Positions 1-7,310 of a stretch of 64,000 nt of DNA are shown one piece after another (within the stretch, counting starts at the first letter, position 1; each line of letters starts with the position of its first letter). Under the pieces are notes generated by a model. That model saw only the letters and a list, made by a program, of their open reading frames with translations, was not told where the DNA came from and ran no database searches. Location: positions 186,001-250,000 of the forward strand of contig CAZSXU010000001.1 in NCBI GenBank assembly GCA_964610505.1. Direction: 5' to 3'. The position numbers were made by a program, and so were the translations under genes. This DNA comes from CAZSXU01 sp964610505. GTDB taxonomy: Bacteria; Arandabacterota; Arandabacteria; JAGLYR01.

Positions 1-34
1 TCCTGGACGGACGGCGGATGTCCCGCCGGCGGGT

Positions 35-1153
35 CTAGAGTTTCCCGGCAATCGCCTTTCCGACGTCGAGCGTCGTGCTCGTCCCGCCCATATCGTAGGT
101 TCGGACCTTTCCCTCTTTGATCACGGTCGCCACCGCCGCCTCCAGTCGGTCGGCCATGTCCGTCTCGCCCAGATAATCGAGCATCATCTTCGCCGTAAGG
201 ATCATCGCTATCGGATTGACTTTGTACATACCGGTGTACTTCGGGGCGGAACCGTGGGTCGGCTCGAACACGGCCAGTTGATCCCCGATGTTTCCGGACG
301 GGGAAAAGCCCAACCCCCCGACCAGCTGTGCACAGAGATCGGAGATGATGTCCCCGAACATGTTGGTGGCCACCAGGATATCGTAGTCCTGCGGGTTCTT
401 CACGAGCCACATGCACATGGCATCGATGTTGGCTTCCCAGAGTTCGACTCCCGGGTACTCCTTGGCGACGTTCCGGGCCTCGCGAATCATGAGTCCCGAC
501 GTCTCGCGAATGACGTTGGGCTTCTCGACCACCGTAACCGACGTTCGCCCGTGCGCCGTGGCATATTCAAAGGCCTGGCGCGCAATGTTCCGGCAGGCAG
601 CGCGCGTAAAGATGCGGCACGAGATTGCCAGATCGTCGTTCGGCGTCTTCTCGAACCGTTTCATTCTCGGGTGGTTGTCCGAGAGCAATGTGCGCACCGC
701 ATCGGGCACCGGATGAAATTCGACACCGCTGTAAAGACCTTCGGTGTTCTCTCGGAATACGACCAGGTCGATGTCGTCTTTGTAGTTCAACGGATTCCCG
801 GGATAGGCCTTGCACGGTCTCAGGTTCGTGTGAAGGTTGAACTCCTGCCGCATACGAACAATGGGGCTGAAGTACACGTGCCCCTTGCCCCGAAGGCTCG
901 GATCCAGCTCCTCGTCCGCCTCTTCCTTCGGCTTCGACGTAATCGCTCCGAAGAGGCAGGCATCGACGTTGTGAAGAAGATCGATCGTGCGATCGGGCAG
1001 CGGGTTTGCCTCTTTGATCCAGAACTCCCAGCCCACGTCTCCATGGATGTACTCGGCGTCGAGTCCAAGCGCATCCAGTACGATGTGCGTGGCTTCCATC
1101 ACATCCTTACCGACCCCGTCTCCGGGTAGATCCGCAATTCTGTACTTGGCCAT
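35..1153 (-). CDS. Isocitrate/isopropylmalate-family dehydrogenase (probable NAD(P)-dependent isocitrate dehydrogenase)
   Basis: A 372-residue beta-decarboxylating dehydrogenase that would oxidatively decarboxylate isocitrate, or run in reverse, in the cytoplasm. The family fold is clear: an early GDGVG motif (residues 11-15), Arg100, Arg103 and Arg112 in the substrate segment, RENTEGLYSG at 134-143, and the Asp-rich metal segment ending NMFGDIISD. The segment before NLRPCK carries an insertion unlike typical LeuB, so isopropylmalate or homoisocitrate cannot be excluded from sequence alone. The ATG at 1153 is preferred over the in-frame GTG at 1162, because AAGGAG lies about eight bases upstream of the ATG. 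It is the last visible gene of the citryl-CoA/aconitase operon, and that context favours isocitrate. Confidence 0.88.
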   Translation of the reverse strand: MAKYRIADLPGDGVGKDVMEATHIVLDALGLDAEYIHGDVGWEFWIKEANPLPDRTIDLLHNVDACLFGAITSKPKEEADEELDPSLRGKGHVYFSPIVRMRQEFNLHTNLRPCKAYPGNPLNYKDDIDLVVFRENTEGLYSGVEFHPVPDAVRTLLSDNHPRMKRFEKTPNDDLAISCRIFTRAACRNIARQAFEYATAHGRTSVTVVEKPNVIRETSGLMIREARNVAKEYPGVELWEANIDAMCMWLVKNPQDYDILVATNMFGDIISDLCAQLVGGLGFSPSGNIGDQLAVFEPTHGSAPKYTGMYKVNPIAMILTAKMMLDYLGETDMADRLEAAVATVIKEGKVRTYDMGGTSTTLDVGKAIAGKL

Positions 1154-1250
1154 CTGTATCACTCCTTCTCATTGTGCGGGCTCCGGGGTCTGCGTTCCGG
1201 GTGTCGGCTGTCGACGGCCAATCGTCGCGTCGCCTTGTCGCCCGGTCATC

Positions 1251-1760
1251 TCATCGAGCCCCGGCGCTCTTGTCATTCAACGTCTTTCTGGTGTGTTCCA
1301 CCAGTCCCCCGTCGGCGAGGATCCCCTGCACGAACCTCGAGAATGGCGGAAAGTCGAACGTGCCTGCCCTGGACGTGATCACACCCCTCGACAGATCGAC
1401 GGTGATTTCCTCTTCCGACTCGATCTTTTCCAATGCCCCCTTGAACTGGATGGCCGGCAATCCCTGGTTGATGGCGTTACGGAAGAAAATCCGAGAGAAA
1501 GACTCGGCGATCACTGCACCCACGCCGGCTTGCCTGAGACAGGTCGCCGCCTGCTCCCGCGAGCTCCCGCAGCCGAAGTTTCTGCCCGCCACCACCAGAT
1601 CGCCCGGTCTCACGTTTTGTGCGAAATCGGGATCCAGATCCTCCAGCGCGTGCTCGGCCATCTCCTTCGGGTCCGTGACGGTGTAGGTATACTTCCCCGG
1701 AAAAATCACGTCGGTATTGACGTCATTGCCGTATTTCCAGACTCGCCCCTTGAGTTCCAT
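1251..1760 (-). CDS. Aconitase/3-isopropylmalate dehydratase small (swivel) subunit
   Basis: A 169-residue swivel-domain subunit of a two-subunit hydro-lyase of the LeuCD/homoaconitase type. The family signature GRNFGCGSSREQA lies around residues 59-71, and the length fits LeuD-type proteins. It would close the active site of the large subunit encoded immediately upstream and isomerise citrate to isocitrate, or a related acid. The ATG at 1760 has AGGAG seven bases upstream; a TTG at 1775 is the longer alternative. Position between the large subunit and an isocitrate-type dehydrogenase, downstream of citryl-CoA genes, argues for aconitase rather than leucine synthesis. No leuA or leuB homologue of the classical type is nearby. 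Confidence 0.88.
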   Translation of the reverse strand: MELKGRVWKYGNDVNTDVIFPGKYTYTVTDPKEMAEHALEDLDPDFAQNVRPGDLVVAGRNFGCGSSREQAATCLRQAGVGAVIAESFSRIFFRNAINQGLPAIQFKGALEKIESEEEITVDLSRGVITSRAGTFDFPPFSRFVQGILADGGLVEHTRKTLNDKSAGAR

Positions 1761-1853
1761 GCCCCGCTCCTGCAAGCGCTCGGCTTCCGGTGGCCGGCAG
1801 ACGCACGACCGCGGATGACAGCGATTTCACGGACCCACTCGCCGGCCCGATTC

Positions 1854-3110
1854 TTACAAGAACTCCCTCGGATCGGTGATCTCCCCCGTAACGGCCGATG
1901 CGGCCACGGTCTCGGGCGAAGCCAGGTACACGTCGGCTTCGCGGCACCCCATCCGCCCCCTGAAGTTCCGGTTGGCCGTAGAGAGGCAGACCTCCCCGGG
2001 GGCGAGCGCCCCCTCGTGCGCGCCCAGGCACGGCCCGCATCCCGGATTCATGATCACCGCCCCGGCGCACAGAAGATCCGATAACACACCGCCCTCCAGC
2101 GCGTCGTGATAGACCTCCATCGACGCCGGAAAAATCAGGAGCCGCACCGCCCGGTGCACCTTCCGGCCGGCCAGGATACGGGACACCGCCTGGAGATCTT
2201 CCAGCCGGCCGTTGGTGCAGGTCCCCACCAGGGCCTGGTGAATTCGGGTTCCCGAGACGTCACCCACGCGGCACACGTTGTCCACCGTGTGCGGTTTCGC
2301 TACCTGGGGCTGAAGATCCGAAACATCAAAACGGAGGACCTGTTCGAACTCCGCGTCGTCGTCCGACGCCACAGTCTCGTAGTCCGCCTGCTCACGGCCT
2401 TCCAACCATCCGAACGTCTTCTCGTCCGGCGCCACGTAGCCGATTTTTGCCCCCATCTCCGCGGCCATGTTGCAGAGCGTCATTCGCCCGCCGACACTCA
2501 TCTCGTCCACTACTGATCCGGCGTATTCAACCGCCCGATAGAGCGCGCCGTCCGCGCCCAGCTGCCCAATCACGTGAAGAATCACATCCTTGGGTCCGAC
2601 GCCTTCCGGAAGGACCCCTCCCAATCCGAGGCGGAGCGTCTCCGGCACCCTCAACCACAGACTTCCCGTGGCGAAGATCACGGCCATTTCGGATCGCCCG
2701 ATTCCGGCGGCGAAAGCGCCCAGCGCGCCGTAGCTGGTGGTGTGGGAATCACTCCCCAAGATCAATCGTCCGGGGAGCGCATGACCCCGTTCGGCCAGAA
2801 CCTGGTGGCAGACCCCGGCATTGATGTCATGGAAGTTCTCGATCCCCTGCTTCGCCACGAATTCGCGAATCGTCTTGTGATTCGACGCGTACTTGTCCGT
2901 GGCCGCGGGCACGCAATGATCGAGAACGATCACAGGCTTCGACGGATCCCAGATCTTTTCCACCCCGATCCCCTCGAAAATCTTGGAGATCGCGGCCGTG
3001 TTGTCGTGGGAGAGAGTCACGTCCGGAGAGACATCCACGATCTCTCCGACCGACACGTTCTCTTTCCCGGCCTTGGCGGCCAGGACCTTTTGCGCAAAGG
3101 TCTTTCCCAT
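1854..3110 (-). CDS. Aconitase/3-isopropylmalate dehydratase large subunit (4Fe-4S)
   Basis: A 418-residue LeuC/homoaconitase-type large subunit. The three [4Fe-4S] ligands are visible: Cys298 in GTCTNG and Cys358 and Cys361 in NPGCGPC. Substrate-binding motifs LDHCVPA (63-69) and GSDSHT (119-124) are intact. The length matches the compact two-subunit forms rather than the roughly 900-residue AcnA/B aconitases. The ATG at 3110 begins the conserved MGKTFAQK sequence five bases after the HD gene's stop; the frame stays open upstream to 3542, but that part is out-of-frame HD-gene sequence. Operon context suggests citrate/isocitrate isomerisation; homoaconitate or isopropylmalate activity remains possible. 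Confidence 0.9.
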   Translation of the reverse strand: MGKTFAQKVLAAKAGKENVSVGEIVDVSPDVTLSHDNTAAISKIFEGIGVEKIWDPSKPVIVLDHCVPAATDKYASNHKTIREFVAKQGIENFHDINAGVCHQVLAERGHALPGRLILGSDSHTTSYGALGAFAAGIGRSEMAVIFATGSLWLRVPETLRLGLGGVLPEGVGPKDVILHVIGQLGADGALYRAVEYAGSVVDEMSVGGRMTLCNMAAEMGAKIGYVAPDEKTFGWLEGREQADYETVASDDDAEFEQVLRFDVSDLQPQVAKPHTVDNVCRVGDVSGTRIHQALVGTCTNGRLEDLQAVSRILAGRKVHRAVRLLIFPASMEVYHDALEGGVLSDLLCAGAVIMNPGCGPCLGAHEGALAPGEVCLSTANRNFRGRMGCREADVYLASPETVAASAVTGEITDPREFL

Positions 3111-3115
3111 TTGTC

Positions 3116-3649
3116 CTACGCCTTCAAGCACTCGAAGTTCGTGAAATCCGCATGGTGGAGAATAACGGCCTCCACCGTGCGCTTCCCCAGGTCGCCTTCC
3201 TTGGAGTGGTAGGCAATCATGTGCTGCACCTCGGTCGGGATCCCCGCCTCGTAACAGAGACCCACCCCCGAGAAGGGATGGCGCAGGAGCGCCCCGCAGC
3301 CGCTCTTGACGAACGTGCCGTTCTTCTCTTCGTACTCCACCAGCTTGCCGATGTCGTGGAGAAGCCCGCCCGCCACCAGATGGTCGTGGTTGATCGTGAT
3401 TCGGTCTCCGTACATGTCGCGGAGGATCTTGGCGTTGTCGATCATCGTCTTCGTCACCGCACGTACGTGAGTCAAGTAACTCACGGGCGTTCCCTCGATC
3501 AAGAGCGTGAAGGGAATGCGATCCAGGTCGTCCACGCTCCATCCTCCCGCGGCGAGAGCCTTTTCGAAGACATTGAGCGTGGCTTCCCTAAGATCCTCGT
3601 CTTGAATGAGATCAAATTCGGGGATTCGCTTTCGAAGCTCGTTCTTCAT
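3116..3649 (-). CDS. HD-domain phosphohydrolase-like protein inside the citrate operon
   Basis: A 177-residue soluble protein with the HD metal-binding signature: His61, then LLHDIGK with His98-Asp99, and a later AYHSKEGD segment. HD proteins hydrolyse phosphate esters, often nucleotides, and some bind second messengers; the substrate cannot be read from sequence. There are no membrane segments. It sits 47 bases after the citryl-CoA-lyase-like gene and five bases before the aconitase large subunit, so it is co-transcribed and probably translationally coupled. A metabolic repair or nucleotide-linked regulatory role for the citrate module is an inference from position only. Confidence 0.8.
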   Translation of the reverse strand: MKNELRKRIPEFDLIQDEDLREATLNVFEKALAAGGWSVDDLDRIPFTLLIEGTPVSYLTHVRAVTKTMIDNAKILRDMYGDRITINHDHLVAGGLLHDIGKLVEYEEKNGTFVKSGCGALLRHPFSGVGLCYEAGIPTEVQHMIAYHSKEGDLGKRTVEAVILHHADFTNFECLKA

Positions 3650-3696
3650 GCCTTGTCTCTCCCGGCCCGGATAACGAAATGTGCGTGTTCCCGGGT

Positions 3697-4470
3697 CTAT
3701 GGTTCTCGTTCCCCCGGTCCATCGTACTCGTGATCACGCGGGTGGATCACGCGCATCGGCCTTTCCCGCGTGGTCTCTTCCAGAATGTGGGCCACGAGAC
3801 CCGGAATTCGCGCCATCATGAAGAACCCGTTGGCGATTTCGGGCGGGAATTCCAGTTCACACAGCAGCGTGGCGATGGCTCCGTCCACGTTGAGCGGAAG
3901 GTGCTTGCCCGAACGCGTCTCGATCGCGCCCGCCACGGCCCGGGCCAATGCCACGAAATCGCCGGCGATTCCCAGATCCCCCGCGAGCGACAGGAGCCGA
4001 ACCGTTCGAGGATCCTCCGTGTGAATCCGGTGCCCGTAGCCCGCGATCCGCCGCTTCTTCGACGCGTACTCCTCGACCAACTGCGAAGCCGCCTCATCGA
4101 TCGAAAGCCCCGATTTCTTCTTCTCCTCGGCCTCGAGAAGTGCCCGCATGCAGTTTTCGATGGCCCCGCCGTGGTGTTTGGAAATCGTCAGCACGCCTGC
4201 GGCCACGGCCGCATTAAGCGCCGAACCGCAGGACGCGACCGATCGAGCAACCAGCGTGGACGGCGGGGTGGCGCCGTGGTCGATGGAGGAAACGAGCATC
4301 GCTTCCATCAGTGTTCCCACGTTTTCCGGAGGCAGTTCGCCCTTGATGGCCAGATACACGGCCCGGCCGAAGCTGACCTTCCCGATCAGCGAGTCCAGCG
4401 GATAGCCGCGCAGGCCCACCTTGTTGGGTTCGATCTTCGTGACCGCCGTTTTCCAATGATACTCGCCCAT
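3697..4470 (-). CDS. Citryl-CoA lyase / citrate-synthase-like protein
   Basis: A 257-residue member of the citrate synthase superfamily, about the size of the stand-alone citryl-CoA lyase of Hydrogenobacter and much shorter than full citrate synthases (about 370-430 residues). Catalytic positions are present: His65 in SSIDHG, His147 in GYGHRIH, Asp196 in LNVDGA and Arg221. The SSIDHGATPPS motif resembles the lyase domain of ATP-citrate lyase. It would cleave citryl-CoA to acetyl-CoA and oxaloacetate. The ATG at 4470 is chosen because GGGAGAGAAG directly precedes it; the frame is open to 4512 without a good ribosome-binding site. It follows the two CoA-ligase-like genes, which is the expected partner order for a two-step ATP-dependent citrate cleavage. 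Confidence 0.85.
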   Translation of the reverse strand: MGEYHWKTAVTKIEPNKVGLRGYPLDSLIGKVSFGRAVYLAIKGELPPENVGTLMEAMLVSSIDHGATPPSTLVARSVASCGSALNAAVAAGVLTISKHHGGAIENCMRALLEAEEKKKSGLSIDEAASQLVEEYASKKRRIAGYGHRIHTEDPRTVRLLSLAGDLGIAGDFVALARAVAGAIETRSGKHLPLNVDGAIATLLCELEFPPEIANGFFMMARIPGLVAHILEETTRERPMRVIHPRDHEYDGPGEREP

Positions 4471-4515
4471 CTTCTCTCCCAGGTATGGCGGGCCGCCGCC
4501 GCGGGGAGGCACCCG

Positions 4516-5418
4516 CTACCCCGCTTCTTGAAGAACCCGCTTCGCAACCGCCGGAATGTCGCCAAAGGAATCGACCACGTGAGCACCCACGTCCCTGAGG
4601 CGCGTCACCTTGCCCTCGTGAGATCCCCGGGTTCCCTCCACAATGGCGCCCGCGTGCGAAAAACGCGTACCGGATTTGGCCGCCTTGCCGCCGATGAAAG
4701 CCACCAAGGGCTTCGTGAACTTCCGCGCTTCGATGAGGTCGGCCACCTTCTCTTCCTGGGCGGTCCCGATCTCACCGAACATGACCACGAGCCGCGTTTC
4801 CTCGTCGTCCTCGAACAGCCGGACGACGTCATGGAGCGGGAGGCCGACCACGGCGTCGCCCCCCACATGGATGGACGTTGTCTGCCCGAGCCCCGCCTGC
4901 GTCAAGTAGTAAGACATGGCCGACGTGATCCCCCCGGAGCGCGAGCACACCCCGATCGGCCCCGGCTTGAACCACTCGTTGGCCGTCTGCGCCCGCCCTC
5001 CAATCATCCCCGCCACCGCCTTCCCGGGGCTGATTACGCCCAGCGTGTTGGGGCCCACAAAATTCGCGCCCCGCTCATGGGCCCGTTCGGCAATCTCGAG
5101 CACGTCGTAGATAGGGACGCGATCCGGCACGATGACCAAGAGCCGGATTCCTGCTTCGATCGCTTCCAACGCCGCGCCCTTAATGAGAGGCGCGGGAACG
5201 AAGATCACGCTGACGTCAATGGCGCCCTGGACGTCGACGGCTTCTTCCACCGTGTCATAGACGGGAACGCCGTGGACCTCTTCCCCCTTCTTCCCCGGCG
5301 TGCACCCGGCCACCACCTGTGTCCCGTAGTCCATCATCAGCTTCGCGCGCGTCATGCCCTCGCGACCCGTGATGCCCTGGATGAGGACCCGTTTCTCCCG
5401 ATCGATCAGAATCGACAT
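4516..5418 (-). CDS. CoA ligase alpha subunit (succinyl-/citryl-CoA synthetase type)
   Basis: A 300-residue SucD/CcsB-like subunit. It has the N-terminal CoA-binding Rossmann motif GITGREG (15-21), FVGPNTLG (120-127) and the phosphohistidine loop TRFSHAGAIVEG with His255 as the probable phosphoryl carrier. It would bind CoA and form an acyl-CoA with the ATP-grasp subunit encoded 17 bases upstream. A GAGGG ribosome-binding site precedes the ATG at 5418. Followed directly by a citryl-CoA-lyase-like gene, it is more likely part of a citryl-CoA synthetase (with lyase, equivalent to ATP-citrate lyase) than of ordinary TCA succinyl-CoA synthetase. Succinate as substrate cannot be excluded. Confidence 0.87.
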   Translation of the reverse strand: MSILIDREKRVLIQGITGREGMTRAKLMMDYGTQVVAGCTPGKKGEEVHGVPVYDTVEEAVDVQGAIDVSVIFVPAPLIKGAALEAIEAGIRLLVIVPDRVPIYDVLEIAERAHERGANFVGPNTLGVISPGKAVAGMIGGRAQTANEWFKPGPIGVCSRSGGITSAMSYYLTQAGLGQTTSIHVGGDAVVGLPLHDVVRLFEDDEETRLVVMFGEIGTAQEEKVADLIEARKFTKPLVAFIGGKAAKSGTRFSHAGAIVEGTRGSHEGKVTRLRDVGAHVVDSFGDIPAVAKRVLQEAG

Positions 5419-5435
5419 CTACCCTCGCTCGTTTC

Positions 5436-6983
5436 TTAGGGTTTCTTGTTTCTCAAAGCGTCCAGACCCGGGATGGGAAGATCGATCCAGAGACCCCCGC
5501 TCCCCGAACATTCGCAGGCGATTTCGCACGCCAGGCATTCCGTACACCGCCCCTTCCCGACGATTTCGGGGTCCTGGGCGAGGACGGGAACTCCATCTTC
5601 GACCTTCAGGATTTCTTTTGCGCACGCCGCCACGCACGGTGCGTCCTTGCACCCCCTGCACCGGGCGTGATCGATCTCGATGGATCCCGTAATCGTCTCA
5701 AAGCAATAAGGTTCGGCGGCAGGCGTTCGCGCCCTCGGCGTGAAGGGCCGGGGACCCGCCTTCTTCTGCCCCTCGATCAACATCTGCAGTCTTTCCGCAC
5801 AGAAGTCCGGAGAATCGTCGCGCCCGTATCCCTCGACCTTCGCCGGGAGATCCGCCGCGTGCGCGCCCAGGATCTCCATCGCCTTCTCCTCGAAGTTCCC
5901 CCCCAACCGGATGACCGCCGGAATCGAGAGCCCCTCCTCCCGGAAGGCCTTTACGAACCCCCGGGCCGAGTGGAACTGTTCCTGCGAGGCCACCCCCGAC
6001 CCCGACGCGAAGTAGCCGTCCAACCCCTTCTGAGAGAGAATGATCTTGGCCGCGCGATAGACCTTGGACGAGGGAGGGTTGCCGCTGGTGTCGGTGAAGT
6101 TGGCGATCTTATAGCCGCGTTTGAGAAGCGCGTCCATGCTCATCATGGAGCCGCCGCCGCCGGCGCCGTGAAAACCGATATACCCCTCGCCCTTTCCGAA
6201 ACCCCGGGCCATCTGGATGAAGTAGAACGTCCCCCGGTAATCGCCCGCCTCGACCTGGTACGCGATCTTCTCCAGGGCGGTGGCCGGTCGGTCGAGCTCG
6301 CGCGCGATCTCGATCCCAAGATCCGGATGCCTGAAAACGGCGTAGTCGTCAATCGTGAGACGGGAGTCGGCCGCCATCACCCGGCCGTCGGCGGTGACGA
6401 CGAGAGGGTTGATCTCGCCGGAGCGCGCCTCGTATGTCCGGCAGGTATTGTAGAGACCCACGAGTAGCGCGCCGAGCTTCATCTGGAGTGGACCCGAGAT
6501 CCCCACGCGGCGCCAGAGGTTGCGGGCTTCGTGGGCCGAGAGTCCCCGGGTGATGCCCACGTGCTGCTTGGCCACTCTGTCGGGATGCGCCTCGGCGATC
6601 TCCTCGATTCCTGTTCCACCCATCGAACTGACGATCACGACGGGTTGACGAGCGACGTCGTCGATGATGATCCCGGCGTAGAATTCACGAGCGATCGAGA
6701 TCTGTTCCTCCACCAGGACCTCATGCACCGTGAATCCTTTGAGGTCCATTCCGAGAATCGATTGGGCCGCCGCTTCGGCCTCGTCGGGACCGTCGGCTTT
6801 CTTGATCCCACCAAGGCCGGCCCGGCCCGTCACCCAGGCCTGGGCTTTGACCATGACCGGTTTCCCGATTTCGCGCGCGGCTTCGGCCGCCTCCTCCGGC
6901 GTTCTCGCCACTTTGCCGGTGGGCACCGGGATCTTGCCCCGGGAGAGGATTTCCTTGCCCTGATATTCAAACAGACGCGCCAT
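5436..6983 (-). CDS. ATP-grasp CoA ligase beta subunit fused to a 2x[4Fe-4S]-type ferredoxin domain
   Basis: A 515-residue protein. The first roughly 400 residues are a SucC/CcsA/AclB-type beta subunit: an ATP-grasp N-terminus (MARLFEYQGKEIL), the GEINPL motif, and a C-terminal CoA-ligase flavodoxin-like domain. The last 90 residues are a ferredoxin module with Cys442, 445, 450 and 454 (C-x2-C-x4-C-x3-C) and Cys480, 483, 486 and 490 (C-x2-C-x2-C-x3-C), enough for two clusters. Ordinary SucC and AclB proteins (about 390-430 residues) lack such a tail, so a redox-sensing or electron-transfer role tied to acyl-CoA formation is possible but unproven. It is the first gene of the operon; a near-consensus promoter lies about 77 bases upstream. 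Confidence 0.87.
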   Translation of the reverse strand: MARLFEYQGKEILSRGKIPVPTGKVARTPEEAAEAAREIGKPVMVKAQAWVTGRAGLGGIKKADGPDEAEAAAQSILGMDLKGFTVHEVLVEEQISIAREFYAGIIIDDVARQPVVIVSSMGGTGIEEIAEAHPDRVAKQHVGITRGLSAHEARNLWRRVGISGPLQMKLGALLVGLYNTCRTYEARSGEINPLVVTADGRVMAADSRLTIDDYAVFRHPDLGIEIARELDRPATALEKIAYQVEAGDYRGTFYFIQMARGFGKGEGYIGFHGAGGGGSMMSMDALLKRGYKIANFTDTSGNPPSSKVYRAAKIILSQKGLDGYFASGSGVASQEQFHSARGFVKAFREEGLSIPAVIRLGGNFEEKAMEILGAHAADLPAKVEGYGRDDSPDFCAERLQMLIEGQKKAGPRPFTPRARTPAAEPYCFETITGSIEIDHARCRGCKDAPCVAACAKEILKVEDGVPVLAQDPEIVGKGRCTECLACEIACECSGSGGLWIDLPIPGLDALRNKKP

Positions 6984-7310
6984 GAGTTGTTCCTATCCTG
7001 TGGTTTTGCAGTGCAATACGCCGACTTGAATCCGGGGAGTCATCCGAGACCAATTCGGTATACTACCGCGCGTTGTGACCGTTGTCAATCTCGGGAAAGT
7101 CGCCCCGCCCGCGCTCCCACACCCATCGGAGCACCCCGGAGACCGGACCGGGAGGCCCTCCCCACCCTTGTTCGATTTCAGCTTTCGGTGATGTCCGGTC
7201 GATGCCGTCGGCTCCGAGCGAGCCTGCCCAGCTTGACGCGCCGGGGGTTCATCCCGTAGTCTCTTCGAAGAAACGCTCTCGCTCCACTCCTCGCAGATGG
7301 AGGGCATTCC
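6984..7310. other. Divergent intergenic region, citrate operon / aldo-keto reductase
   Basis: 327 bases separate the two divergently transcribed units. It contains the minus-strand promoter at 7060-7088. A minus-strand frame that stays open across it is a shadow. No other convincing element was seen; a plus-strand promoter for the reductase was not clear. Confidence 0.6.
7060..7088 (-). promoter_or_regulatory. Sigma-70-like promoter of the citrate/citryl-CoA operon
   Basis: Read on the minus strand: TTGACA (7088-7083), a 17-base spacer, then TAGTAT (7065-7060). The -35 is a perfect consensus and the -10 matches four of six. The start codon of the ATP-grasp gene is 77 bases further on. Confidence 0.6.

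Noticed and set aside
3111..3542. Longer N-terminus for the aconitase large subunit
   Set aside because: The extra sequence is an out-of-frame reading of the HD gene; the conserved MGKTFAQK start lies at 3110.
3679..5439. 586-codon plus-strand open frame
   Set aside because: It lies opposite the lyase-like and CoA-ligase genes, which have clear motifs; high GC keeps antisense frames open.
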